DNA from: [Phialemoniopsis] sp. UDSM-2020
Taxonomy: Eukaryota > Ascomycota > Sordariomycetes > Thyridiales > Thyridiaceae
Direction: 5' to 3'
Assembly (NCBI GenBank): GCA_018873225.1
Contig: JAEILZ010000007.1
Span: 2,666,001-2,730,000 of the forward strand
DNA: 64,000 nucleotides
The notes below the pieces were generated by a model that saw nothing but the letters and a program-made list of their open reading frames with translations, did not search any database and had not been told where the DNA came from. The position numbers were made by a program, and so were the translations under genes. Shown piece by piece: positions 1 through 11,807 of the stretch (the first letter of the stretch is position 1; every line of letters begins with the position of its first letter).

Positions 1-1845
1 CAAGCTGGTCAGACGAAGAATATTCCCCCGACTATGCATGCCAGCTATAAGCGTCTTGTTAATGCCAACCCCAAGGCACGGCTAACCCTTAGTCACTTCC
101 TTGACCAGGGTCTCCGTAATGGAGGCTTCTTCGACTCGCCTTTGATCAAATTGACGGATGGTGTTGAGAACCTAGGCGTCAAGTCTCCAGAAGAGCGCGA
201 GCAGTTCCTCGAGTATGTACCACCACCTCAAGCGGCTTGACTCAAAATCCTTGCTAACAAACTCACCAGTGATTTGGATCAGCTCACGGACGACTTTCCT
301 GAAGACTTTTTCAAAATGAAAGTCCTGCCCGAGTTGCTCAAGTCAGTTGAGTTTGGCGGTGGAGGTCCCAAGGCGTTTGGTGTCGTGATGAAAATCGCAA
401 CCAAATTGTCGAACGATGACTTTGATAGCAGGGTCACACCTGTGGTTATCAGACTTTTTGGAAACCCGGACCGGGCGATACGGGTGTGCCTGCTGGACAG
501 TCTGCCTATGATGATAGACAGGTTGCCGCAAAAGACCGTGAACGATAAAATCTTCCCTCAAATTGTAAGTAAATCAACGGCAATCCTTTGCAAGCGCCCG
601 TCTGACTTGAGACTGTTGTAGGTTACGGGTTTTACAGATTTGGCACCCGTGGTGAGGGAGCAGACGCTGAAGTCAGTGCTCACGCTCATCACCAAGCTTT
701 CTGACCGGACTATAAACGGCGAGCTGCTCAAGTACCTCGCAAAGACGGCCAACGACGAACAACCAGGGATCCGGACTAACACCACCATTTGCCTGGGCAA
801 GATCGCCAAGTACCTCGGAACATCGTCCAGAGCGAAGGTGCTCATCGCCGCATTCAGCCGCTCCCTGCGGGACCCCTTCGTGCACGCCAGGAACGCTTCC
901 CTGATGGCGCTAGGCGCTACGGCAGACTACTTCAGCGACGAGGACTGCGCCGTCAGGTTACTGCCAGCGATATGCCCGGCGCTCATCGATAAGGAGAAGC
1001 TCGTCCGGGACCAGGCCAACAAGACCATGGACATCTACCTCCAAAAGATCCGCAAGGCCGCGGCGGGCATGCCGGATTCGGTCCTGCCGCCGCAGACGAC
1101 GGGCGATTCGGTCGCGCGTATGAGCACGCCGCAGCCGGCCGAGTCGACGACGGCATCATGGGCCGGCTGGGCCATCTCCTCCTTCACCAACAAGCTCTCC
1201 ACCGCTGCCGGTGAGATCGAGCCCTCGGCATCGACCAACGGCTCGCCGAGACCCTCGCCCTCGGCCACGCCCACTCTCGCACATCGCCCGACCATGCAAA
1301 CCACCTCCTCGGCATCCGCCCTGCACCGCCAGGCCCTCAAGTCCCCGCCCCCAGGGTCCTCGCGCTCAGCGACAAACCTAACCACGCCCGCGACAGCAGA
1401 CGAAGGCTTCGGCGACGAGGACGACGGCGCGGACGGCTGGGGCGACATGGACGACTCGGGCGCTGCCGCTGCCGACGCATTCTGGGACAACGACTTTGAC
1501 GACAACGCCGCGCAGACGACGACCACGAGCAAGGCGGGCAGTCGCAACGTCAGCAGCGGAAGCGGGTCGGCGCAGCCGTTCGCCAGCGGTGCCGGCGACG
1601 ACGGCGCGGAGCCCGACTTTGCGGGGTGGCTCGCGGCGCAGCAGCAGAAGAAGGCCGGCGCCGTCATGGGCAAGAAGACGCTGCCCAAGGGCCTGGCCAA
1701 GAGCAGCGGTAGCAGCAGCAGCGCGGCGGCGAAGAAGCCCCTCGCGAGTAGTAAACCGGCCGCGGCTAAGCCCGTCGTGGCCAAGAAGTTGGACATGAAG
1801 CCCAAGGAGACGGACGACGATGATGGGTGGGGAGATGGGTGGTAA
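1..1845 (+). CDS. SCYL1/Cex1-like pseudokinase, C-terminal part (partial at 5' end)
   Basis: Three exons are visible: 1..212, 270..564 and 622..1845. The introns are 57 nt each (213..269 with GTATGT, 565..621 with GTAAGT). The open frame enters from the left edge, so the N-terminal kinase-like domain is outside the window and 576 residues remain. The first 350 or so residues are HEAT/ARM-type helical repeats (blocks such as LTLITKLSDRTINGELLKYL and LRDPFVHARNASLMAL). These match the SCYL1/yeast Cex1 family of catalytically inactive kinases, which act in tRNA export and COPI-linked Golgi-ER traffic. The rest is Ser/Pro/Ala-rich and low complexity, with acidic tryptophan clusters (GADGWGDMDD, FWDNDFDD). 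It ends with DDDDGWGDGW, resembling tryptophan-in-acid motifs that bind delta-COP. The kinase assignment is from family knowledge, since that domain is not in view. The gene is convergent with LST8. Confidence 0.85.
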
Positions 1846-2340
1846 GGGACTCCGACGAGATGGTCGTAATGATGATGTGGGCATATGCAAAACGGCGTTT
1901 TTGTAATTTTTGGTGGGATGCTGAAAAGAAAAACATGTTTATGACACTCCGTAGGGGAAGCAGAGTAATTTAGCGCTTTCCGAATCGTTAGGATACCACT
2001 GGTTTGGCAATGAATATAGAACGACTTCATATCACACGAAATAGGGGCATTGATCATGCCACACCACGATGTTGAGGGCAGCAGAGGGTGCAGTACTCGG
2101 ATATATAGCAGCTTCCTAACAATGCCAGTGTACATAGACTGGCAGAAACCTCTGCATTCCCAGCCAAGAGAGAAAAAGCAAAACCCCCGGTTTAAGTCCG
2201 TCGTCCACCGTAAACGCCATGCTCATTTGTCAGATGCTTCGCACCTCTCCCATACAGTCTAACCAAGTCAAAGAGAACCCTTCTTTTCAGCTGGATTCAA
2301 AACAGTGAAAAGATTGAGACTCGGAGCTTTATCCCTCCCC
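1846..2340. other. Convergent intergenic region SCYL1-like / LST8
   Basis: This is 3'-UTR sequence shared by two convergent genes. Open frames here on the minus strand are shadows of the SCYL1-like exon. I see no further gene. Confidence 0.6.
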
Positions 2341-3668
2341 CTATCTAGCCTCCGAGTAATCGTTCAGGGCCACACAGACCGCACCGCGATGGTGTCCGTT
2401 ATACTGCCGGATGATCTGCTGGCTGTGCAGCTCCCACAGGCGCGCATAGTGGTCCGAGCAGGCCGTAACCAAGTAGGCCGAGTCGGCGCTGAAGGCGCAG
2501 TCCCATACCCAACGCTGGTGGCCCGTCAGTGTCGCCTCGAGCGGGAACGGCTTGGGCTCGACCAGCGGCGGCGGGGGCGGATCCAGGGGATCGCCGGCAC
2601 CATTGCGCAGGTTGCCATTTGTGCTTCCGTTGTAGCCGTTGCCATTAACGACCTTCTGGACCTGTGTGGCCGCGGCAGAGGAGACCGCAGCGGCGGAAGC
2701 TTGGTCGATATCAACCTCCCAGATCTTGGCCGTGTGGTCGGCGCTGCAGGTGGCCAATTTCTTGACATCGGGTGAGAGGAGGATGCGGGTGATGTACTCT
2801 TTGTGAGCGGAGAAGTGGGTGACGGGGAGAAGTTGGGTGCGGTCGAAGTTTTGAATTAGGGACCAGACGAAGACGTTGCCCTGCAGAATAGAAGACAATG
2901 TCAGGACATGGATCCCATGGCAAGCACATGGTGGAGGACTCTGGACTCACATTGTTGTTGGCTGCACACAGCAAGCTACCATCGCTAGCGACAGTGACGC
3001 TGCTCACCGAGATGTCGTCCTCGGGAATCAGCTCGTGGGAGCAGTTGTTCTCGGCAAGGTCCCATATCCGAATGCTTCCTCCGCGGTCGCAGCTGATGAT
3101 CTCGCCCTGGTTGGGGTGTATGACGACGTCGTTGGCGGGGCTTCCATGGTCGTAGCTACGCTGTATCGTGCCGCTGCGTGTCTCCCATATCTTGACTGTG
3201 CCGTCCTCTGAGCTCGTCACCATCCACTTGCCCTCGCAGTGGAAGGCGACGCCGGTGATGTTGCCGGTGTGGCCCTCGAACACCAGCAGCGCATTGGGAT
3301 TCGTCGACTTAATATCGAAGAGCTTAATAGTGTGGTGGCCGGCGGCGGCCAGGAAACGCTTATCGGGAGAGATACATAGTCGGTTCACCTGGGAGTCTGG
3401 GTGTTGGAGGGTCCGGGAGCATATACCGGAGAGCGCTTCCCAGAATCTAAGAGTTTCGCCTTGTCAGCTGGTGCTTCGGTCGCTGGTCAGAGTATCTTGC
3501 GGCCCTGTGCATCGAAGAGAAACTGTGGATATGTACCTGATGGTGTGGTCGTAACCAGCTGCCAGGGTGTTCCAGGTTAGCAATCGCTTGCGTCGCAAAG
3601 GTCGCCGTCAGGCAGTCTGGGGATGTGCTTCAGAAGGGCTTCGCACCTGTGCAGAGAATGACAGACAT
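2341..3668 (-). CDS. lst8: LST8, WD-repeat subunit of TOR complexes 1 and 2
   Basis: Exons on the minus strand: 3647..3668, 3537..3558, 2951..3446 and 2341..2880, giving 359 aa. The first two exons are only 22 nt each and must be joined to give the conserved start MSVILCTAGYDHTIRFWEAL. Introns are 88, 90 and 70 nt (donors GTGCGA, GTACAT, GTGAGT). The protein is a seven-bladed WD40 propeller, with blades visible as GHTGNITGVAFH, EDGTVKIWE, CDRGGSIRIWD, SADHTAKIWE and CSDHYARLWE. It ends near GAVCVALND like other Lst8 proteins. Lst8 stabilises the TOR kinase domain. It is longer than yeast Lst8 (about 300 aa) because blades 5 and 6 are separated by a Gly/Asn/Pro-rich insert of about 55 residues (PLDPPPPPLVEPKPF). 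Identity is secure from the whole-length match to the family. Confidence 0.95.
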
Positions 3669-4960
3669 GTCGTCTAAGCACTATATATCCTAAGAGAAGT
3701 ATACAGGCATAGTTCAACTGAGTCTCGAGGGGTTCTTGGGCTGGTGCGTTGTGATCGTATTGTCTACTGTGTAGACAAAGCACCAAGGAGGATGTAGCTT
3801 TATCGCGATGAAGGTCCCGGACTGGCAGATGGACAGACGAGGCGACCTGAGCTAATGACTATAAGTGGGGTACCTGGGAGAGCACGACCCTAGTGCTCAA
3901 GGATTTGAATAGGCTTGAAGAAGACACGCTAAGACCTGTTTAGTGGTGCTTTCTAGTGGTTGAATGCACTGATAGAAATGACCGAAAAAGTGTAATTTAG
4001 CATCATGTGCCCATTGAGGCAGAGCTCATCCAGCCAGCCATCAGGAATCGAGCCAATCTCACAACACCAAACTTGTTTGCCCGAAGCATCCTGGGTTCAA
4101 TAAAGGCCCCATCAACCAGAGGATATCATGTAGCTCCCAAGGCCACGAAAGGCCAGTGGCTGAACAATTACTTTCTCAGTTCGAACTAGCCCATCCTGGT
4201 TACATTTAGCATTCCTTTGAAGAGCATGTCTCACTCGATATTCTTTGTACCGCAGATCTATCTAAGATCGTTTCCTTGGCTGAGGAAGCTTTATAGTCAG
4301 CGGTCAGACCAGATACTTGGGTTTGTATCACACATCATTGATACCGTTTCCAGGCTTGCCATTGCAATTCAAGGACTTCATTCTGCATATTTTGCATTAC
4401 CATTACTGTACCTTCGCTGGCTCTATCAGTACTGCCAGCGAGGATAAGGACGTAACAAATACTGAAATCATTGTATTTTCGTCACGACTAATTAGATTCA
4501 GCATCAACATTCTTTCTGCAGGAAAGAGGACATCTGAAGAATTCTCTGTTCATACCACAAAGAAATCTCCAAGGCCATTGGGTCAAAAGGTCTCCTCAAT
4601 TTGCATGGTTTCATAGACGATGTAATTTTCGAATCACCCACTAATCATAATCGAGCATTCAACGCATCTCATAATTGTACCCGAGTCTCATTGCGTGCCT
4701 TGCAAAACGAAAGACTAAACCCCTTGCATCAAGTATAGAGCAGGCCAGCCTACAGTATATCACAACAAAATTGAAATCTCGTCATAACAAGGCTTTCAGT
4801 CAACCACGCAACCAATCAAAATCATAAATAACAAATGCAATCCCAGACCGTGGGTGTGTTGTCACAACTTGTTTACCAACGATCGATCCATGCATACATG
4901 CAATCTGATCACAGCCGAGCACGCCACCCTCCAACCCTCACTCACAGAGTATAGGCTAGA
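3669..4960. other. Intergenic, upstream of LST8
   Basis: The right half (about 4200-4850) is more AT-rich than its surroundings. It holds only short open frames (99 codons or fewer) without domain-like composition. It includes the LST8 promoter and the 3' flank of the small cysteine-rich gene. No tRNA or repeat was recognised. Confidence 0.5.
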
Positions 4961-5307
4961 TCAGGATGATGATGATGTAGTCGACTTGGATTTAGACTGG
5001 GACCCAGTGGAGGAAGGGTTGCCGCTCTGGCCCGAAGAGGCGGCGGGCATGCGTGAGGCTGCCGAGTATGGACAGCCAGGGTTGATGCACGGCGTCATGA
5101 GGCACTTGGTGTTCTGACACCACCTGCAGTTCCTTGTTCGTTTCCACCAATCTTGTCAGACGAGTTCCATGGTTCAAGGGAAGATGCGTATAGAGGTACT
5201 ACTCACTCGCTGAACGAGGCTCCGCAGTGGTGGCAGCCGACTATCATGTTGCCGCCGATGCAGGCACACACAAAGTCGTCGTCGACCATGTCATATGCAA
5301 TAGACAT
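4961..5307 (-). CDS. Small cysteine-rich protein, unknown function (87 aa)
   Basis: Exons are 5207..5307 and 4961..5123, with an 83-nt intron (GTGAGT...CTGCAG). I chose the ATG at 5307 because it sits downstream of a palindromic TTATATAA element and begins the compact block MSIAYDMVDDDFVCACIGG. The spliced protein has eight cysteines between residues 14 and 51 (spacing C-x-C-x8-C-x2-C-x7-C-x4-C-x4-C-x4-C) plus an HH pair. A Ser/Thr/Lys-rich tail ends in poly-Ser. There is no N-terminal signal peptide, so it is probably intracellular, and the Cys/His pattern would suit zinc binding. I do not recognise the family. The splice is supported because it carries the Cys-rich reading frame across the intron (CHHCGASFSE then WCQNTKC). 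Confidence 0.6.
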
Positions 5308-7449
5308 CTTTAGGAAACTGCAGGCTGACTTGAAAGGGGAAAGATATGTATAACAGTGGAGGGAATGTCTCTGATCTTGGGGTAACACTTGTGGGCTGTG
5401 GGCTGTGGGCTGTGGGCTGAAAGGAAAGGAAGATGGTTGCAAACTCCAACATCCACGCCCTCCCACATTGGCGAGAAATCGACACTTATATAACCTCCCG
5501 AGCAGCCATATCAAAGGCACCTACTTCTCCCGAACTCTCACACACAATCATCTGCCCTCACCGCCAGATGCAACGACGCCATAAACCTTCTGATATTGTG
5601 ATCCCCTTCGTATCACGATAGAAGAAGCCAGCACGACTGCACGCGTCACGAACGACGAAAAGACTGGTGATCGCTTGAGTGTTGATACCCGATGCTAGCC
5701 CAAGTTTCCGACAGAGAGACTCGCCACGGAGGGATCGCAGAACGGACCAGACAAGCCCGACTTCTCGCCTCTATTGGCCCATCGAGATAGCGTCGAGGGC
5801 GCCGGGATTGGTCGATTCCGGTGAGTTTGCGGCACCCTGAGATGGTATGTCATAACAGGATCATGACTGCTGTCCCCCCCGGCTCACCGAGCGGACTTTT
5901 GGGGAAACACACGAAGGCGAGGGCATGAAACATGGGGAAAACGTGGTCCACTCCGCCCTCTCCAGGCCCTCGGGTCTCCGAGGATGCCTGTATAGTCTCC
6001 TCCAGACCGGTAAAGGAGGAATACGGTGCACCTCAGACACGCCGGGCAGCGTCGACGCCTCACGTTCTCGAACCCTCGCTTGACTCGCTTAGACCAAAAG
6101 AGGCGAGCTGCGTCTAGAAGGAAAAGATCGCTCCAGTTCCCTGCAACGGCGACTGTGTCTTGTCATATGGGGGACCTGTCGATGAGGCAGTCATCCTTCG
6201 GAGATTCATGTATCTTTCCGATGGTAACGTATTCTCGAACGAACGAACGAAGCGCGGTGGGGAAGTCCCTCCCTAGCACCCTCATATCGGAAGGAAATGG
6301 TTTTGTGACGAACCAGACTCGAGAGTCGCTCCGAGATAATTCCTTGGACGCTCTTCCTGCAGATCAGGAGACACAAAAAAGAGTCGAGGGCCGCAGGAGG
6401 AGCGACCTGAGCCTCGATGAGCTGGAAGCTGCAGGAAGCCGTTCGATGAGCCAGATAGCATGGCACCAACACTCAGCTTTGGGCCCAAAGGTAGAGTCAG
6501 CACTGCGGCTGCTTGCATCTTGAGAAAGTGTATTGTCAAGTCACAATCCTCTCGAATTGCAGATCAGCATCGATGGCCTCAGGGTGTGATGATTCCTCTA
6601 TGCTCGTTCTTTTCCAGGCATCTCAGTTAACGTCTACTATTCTTAGTAGAGCGCCACCAATTCCAGACCAAGGAGCCACGCCGAACTCGAGGTATGGCCT
6701 AACGCTGTTACCTCGCGGACACTACAATACCTATCTTGAGTAGACCATGACGCTTCTTGACCGCTAGATCTGTACCCTCCTACTCACGAAATGACCGAAT
6801 CATGTGGCAACGAGATGCAGGGATATTACCTGCCTGCTTATGCCCCTAAGCAGGTGATGCTTCGTCTCGCCGGCGGAGATCACAATGATTTGTCCCGACC
6901 CCGGAGGAATCTTGACGCGGCGAACATATGCAATTTCTTAAGGGAGTGAGTGCAGTCGCTTCAGACCATCAATTGGTTGAAGCGGATGTACTTGCGCGGA
7001 TGAGTGCTCATATCTATACAGGTCCTGAAGACCAATACGTGCCCATGATCAGGAGTTGACCATGTTCAAGGCACTTCTCTCTGGGATTCATCAGGACGTC
7101 TCAAAGTTGGTAAATCTGTTATCATTTCAATATCATGCTAGAATAATAAGGCAACGCAGGAATCATCACTGCCTACTTATAGAGAGTGCCATACCAACGC
7201 CAGTAAGAGAATTCATATCCGATGAGCGATGACATGGTAGAAAAGCAAAGCCAATCAAATGCTGTACACCCTTGTCCAGTCCAGTAATCCCTCCTATTCC
7301 CGGTATGCCCCCCGAGTCCTTGGGAAATCGAGTGTGAGAAAAAGTGCGCCTTCAGGACGAGAAGGAACGAAACAACAAGATAGACACAGCTGAAAGCGCC
7401 GAAAGGCCGTGGCGTAAAGCTACAGACCAGGGTTCGAAGAAGCAAACCT
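5308..7449. other. Intergenic, 2.1 kb
   Basis: The left end carries the promoter and leader of the cysteine-rich gene, including TTATATAA at 5486..5493 and a four-copy 7-bp repeat. The right end is 3' flank of the FHA gene. One 165-codon open frame (6026..6523) has no recognisable domain and lacks splice-extended support. A short (GAAC)n run lies near 6236. Confidence 0.5.
5391..5418. repeat. Tandem repeat, 4 x 7 bp (GTGGGCT)
   Basis: Four perfect consecutive copies of GTGGGCT. They lie in the likely leader of the minus-strand cysteine-rich gene, between its TATA-like element and the start codon. Confidence 0.9.
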
Positions 7450-9444
7450 TCACGCGAACGACGGGGCTGTGTAAATGAGGGACGACAAGACCACGGCACC
7501 ACCCAGAGCGGCAAATCCGACCTTTTCAGCGATGGCCCATGCCTTATTCGAGGTGCTAAGCCTCGTCTTGATACGCTTCGGGGCGCGACCAGCGACATCG
7601 GCTTGTGCCACTACCTCGCCCGAGGCCACGGTCTGCTTGGCCGCGGGAATCTCATCGGCACCAGAGATCTCATCAGCCTTGCGTTTCATTACAGGTTTCT
7701 GAGATTGAGCTTCCATGACCTTGTGCTCGTGGAATGCGTTGGCGCTCATCATGGCGACATCGTCATCGAGAGCAGGATCTGTAGTCAGCGGGTCATGGTC
7801 GGGAGGGCTGTTCAAGAAACGTTCTCCAGATGCCAAGAGTGACGATGATGTGTCATTGACTGTAATTTCCCCATCGAGACGAGCCTCGGCCTGAGGTACA
7901 CGTGCAGCCTCATGATAATCGACGACCGGAGCAGAGCTGTGCTGAAACTCGACTTCTGCAGGGCTCTTCTCATGGTCATGCAGGGACGCATCCGACTGAC
8001 TGTTACACAGAACTTTATTGTCCTCGCGAGCAGCGAAATAGGCCATCTTGCCACTCTTCAAGCCCAGCGTCTCAGCAGTTATAGGAAGGTCATCACCGAT
8101 TTGCTGCTCCGATGACGCTGTAGCCTCTTGGGCAGCAGCCTCTGGGGCGGTGGTGGGGTTCAGGATAGCAGCCAAGGTACACTGAGCAGACTTGTCAGAA
8201 GAAGACCGAGGCTCTTGTGGCGTCGAGACGTCGAGAGTTGCCGGTGCGATGGGTCCAACAGTTGGTGGGAAGTACGGTGGCGTCGTCAAAGGTCTCTGCC
8301 AGGGGGCAAACACGTCCTCCTCATCCTCGAGGTCTTCGTCATTCTCCGAGCTGATCGGATACTCGCAATCATAGCACTCGTCGCTGTCGTTTTCTTCCTC
8401 GCTGTCGGTTAGACTGATGGAATATCCGTCGTCCTCAGATGTAGACACATAGGGAGACGCAAAAGAGGGCGATTCGGGAGAATATACGGGGGATTCGGGA
8501 GCATAGACTGGCGAGTTATCAGGGTGATCTGACACTGACTCCGCCTCGACACCGTCGTTCATGTCGATCAGGCCGGGAGGATGAATCTCCTCAACCTCAA
8601 CCACTTGGTCCTCGGTGGTCAAGTCTACTACCCTTCCTAGATCTTGTCCACTGGACACAGGGCCAGATACCACGACCGGCTCATCATCATCATCGTAGTC
8701 GGTGGGCTTGGCAGGAGTCGAGGACAGGACCTGCTCAACAGCCAAAAGATCTTCGTCCAAAATCGACTCGTCCTCCGATGAGTCGATGTCGTCGACACAA
8801 TAGATTATAGGGCCCGGCATGGTGCTGAGGTGGGTTGTTAGTGTCAGTCATTCGGGACCTCGTAAAGTGGGACAATACTTACGAGTTGCTAAATTCGGCC
8901 CGGAAGGTCACCGAAGCAGGTTCAAAGGTCTCACTGCCTCGAAGGATTTTCGTACCAAAAGTGATCCGATCTCCGTTCTGCAGTGGTCGCAGCGTAGTCT
9001 TCGCAATCGGATCGTACTCTTCGTTGATGTATGTGCCGTGGAGAGACTGTAGGTCCCTGATGCTTACGACCTAGCGTGGTGGTCAGTAGATGGGAAAAGC
9101 TCTGGACAGCTAATGTGCTCACCTTGTCATCCAAGTCCGCAACGAGCTCTGCGTGGTTCCGTGACATTACCGCCCCAACGAACCACCCATTCTTAGTGCC
9201 TGGGATGTAAGGTTTGCTCTCGGATTTGGAGGCGCGCCCAAGAAGTAATGTGTTGTTGTCTCGTGTCAATTTGACGTGCCGAAGGGGAAAAGGGAAGTCG
9301 GTAGGACTTTGGCCGAACGATGTCAAGGTAATCATGACTAGAGGGAAGGCTGGTTAGTATTTATAAGCTTGTACAAAGACGGTAGCCAGACTTACCATGG
9401 TTGATGGGCTCCTCAGCTTTCGCTGGTGAAGACGGTGAGGCCAT
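7450..9444 (-). CDS. FHA-domain protein with C-terminal membrane tail (608 aa)
   Basis: Exons: 9396..9444, 9123..9337, 8883..9070 and 7450..8824. The introns of 58, 52 and 58 nt all have canonical ends. The N-terminus is MASPSSPAKAEEPINH. Residues about 20-150 form a forkhead-associated domain with its signature positions intact: LLLGR, SRNHAEL, LQSLHGTYIN and NGDRITFG. It should therefore be able to bind phosphothreonine. The middle (about 150-570) is acidic, Ser/Pro-rich and apparently disordered, with repeated YAPESPVYSPESP units. The last 22 or so residues (VGFAALGGAVVLSSLIYTAP) form a hydrophobic helix after a basic stretch (RAPKRIKTR), so the protein is probably tail-anchored. The architecture recalls SLMAP/PRO45/HAM-4 of STRIPAK, but I see no coiled coil. 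The exact family is not assigned. Confidence 0.85.
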
Positions 9445-11807
9445 CGCGAAATGGACAGGCTAAAGGTCCTTTGAGCCTGGGTCGTCTGGGAAGTTGTGAT
9501 CTTCCAGTCACTCTCAAGTCGCAGTGCCTTGTTCTTCCGGACAAGCGGACAAGGGAAATACGGCTATGTGTTTCGGATGGGTCGGTGGGGGAGCGAAGAG
9601 GTCGAGCCCGGTGGTCCTTGGGATCGAGGCTGGCCTTAAATGGGAGCAGACACGGAGCCGGATCCTGGGGACCTGTGGTCGTTGGAAAGATGAAGCAGGA
9701 TAGGACAAGGTGAAAGTGATGGCGAAATGATAGAGTGAAGTCACGGCAGGTGGGGTTAATGGGGAAGGTATCTGAAAATAGGCAGCCAGGCAGGCTGGAG
9801 CTACCCAAGGTCGACGGAGAGCTTATCGGATTTGATGCCTTGCTCAACGGATTAACTTCCTGTAGTACCTAGGTACCGAGAAAGTTGCGATTCACTCGAG
9901 GGAAAAGACTTAGGAGCAGGTCCTCTGGTATGTAGGTTCTTTGGGTGAAGTTGCGCTCAAGCTGCTGGGATAACATGGAATGGGCCAGCGCCGACTTCAC
10001 GCATCGAGGTGACGGTCGGTCCATTAATGGTGGGAACGACCTTCTGTTTATGCGATCTAGATCCAAAGGGAGAAGAGATAAATAAAGGCGCAGAAAGCCC
10101 TCACCAGCGATGGGCTATCGAGAATAGTCGGATTGCAGCACCGAACTAGACGATAAGGTGGTAGAGGCAAGCTCCAGACCGTTGAAGACGTATGGGTGAT
10201 GAACAAAGTATGGGTTGGGTGGGAGTGAAGTGATGTGGATTTGGTGGGGCAGGCAGTAACAGCTGGAGTCACTGATGTGTGAGCTTCGAGGTCAGCTGGT
10301 ATCAAAATGGTGGAGAGGGGTTGACGGCCAAGATTGATAAGAAGTGACTGGGTGCTCTTGAACACGGGTGGGCTGATCTTTGATACCAGACTGAGTACTT
10401 CTGTCTGGAAGTATTGACCCGTTGTTGATTCTTCTCTTCATCAAGGTTGAAGAAAAAGACCTACTTGGGTCGGGCGACAGGTCCTCAATTGCCTTCAGCT
10501 CAAGTCCAGTCACGGATGCTGTGCCCAAAAGTGGTGCAGAGGCAGGCATGCAGTGTGTGACTGACGGGACGACTAGGGAAGGAAGGAGGGGTCGCCTCGA
10601 AACACACCTCGACGTGGTAGGCAGGCAAGCAGTCCGTGAATTCCACTCGGGCGTCAGCAGGGGCGCGCCTAGCACTTCGTATCACCTCTACTACCCGGAC
10701 GGACTTTAATTTAGCAAGCTAAACGATACCAGTTGCCCTAAGCTCTGTCACCCTACGCCTCCCTTCATCATCGACTTGAATAAGGAATGTATTTGATATT
10801 CCAGAACCTTGAATGTACATGTGATAGCCAGCTCCTTATCAGAGAGCAGCCTAATTCCGTATCAGGACAAGGGCGCCATGCAAGCACTCTAACACAATCG
10901 ACGGAGCGGGGAGGATCACAGGGATAACAGTGGGACACGATGGGACGCTCGGAGGGCAAGTGAATGTGGATGCCAGATTGATTGACGGGTTCCCTTGTAG
11001 ATGTACTCCCGCGTATCATCGTGTTTGTAAGGTTTAGAGGAGGTAATACCACTATCTAAGCGTACTTACTTGTAAAACGATCATCCACTCTGTTACCGGT
11101 TGTAATTTGTGTAGATTTTAATCAAGAACGGCACGTCAACTGTTCGATTACCCACTTGAGGAGCATTCACATACGGAGTACGGCGGCGTGGGCGGTGACG
11201 AAGAGGACCTTGTGAGCCTGTTTAGCGGCTAACAGGTGCGGGGGAGCTAGGGTACTTTGGGCACCTCTCCACACCCTAGGACACTTTAGTACCGCGGCGT
11301 TCACCAGATGTTGCATCATTATCAGCCATTTGCCCATGTCTCACCCGGACCTTGCTTGAAGGGACCATTTTTGCCGTCGGCGCGTGTCAGTCCACCCATT
11401 CATAAGCGTAAGCTGCCCATTTGACGTATTGGTGTTCCCCCTACTCATTCCGCAGGCGCACAAGATAAAATTCCAGTTGTTTTCCCTTGCGCGCACACAT
11501 ATTCTCCCTGCCCGTTTCCGTACAAACAAACTGTCGCCTTTCCCGTCCATTTGACAAAGATCCTGTCCGACCACGACAAGACGCGTGTGAATGAATAGGT
11601 AGTAGCATACAGCTTTCGCAGAGAGTCACCAGGAACCATACATACACTTGCGACTTCCCCTTCTCCTCATGGATTTTATCCCCAACCGACTTTCCAAACA
11701 GAGAAACACCGACCTCACCAGACACAATCAAAGCTTTACCTATTGGCCACCGATATAGATACTCGCCCAGTTCAAAGATCGAGCACGAGTCAGTCTTCAC
11801 AAGCAAT
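9445..11807. other. Divergent promoter region FHA gene / IFRD gene
   Basis: These 2.4 kb separate two genes transcribed away from each other. Open frames up to 158 codons lie here, but none shows conserved blocks, so I read the region as promoters and leaders. Confidence 0.5.

Noticed and set aside
1035..2135. 366-codon minus-strand frame opposite the SCYL1-like exon
   Set aside because: A shadow of the GC-rich coding strand. The sense frame carries the conserved HEAT repeats.
4000..4850. AT-richer stretch as a possible RIP-mutated transposon relic
   Set aside because: No transposon-like peptides, terminal repeats or target duplications could be seen, and the base bias is mild.
6026..6523. 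165-codon plus-strand open frame
   Set aside because: Residue order looks random, no intron extends it, and minus frames overlap it.
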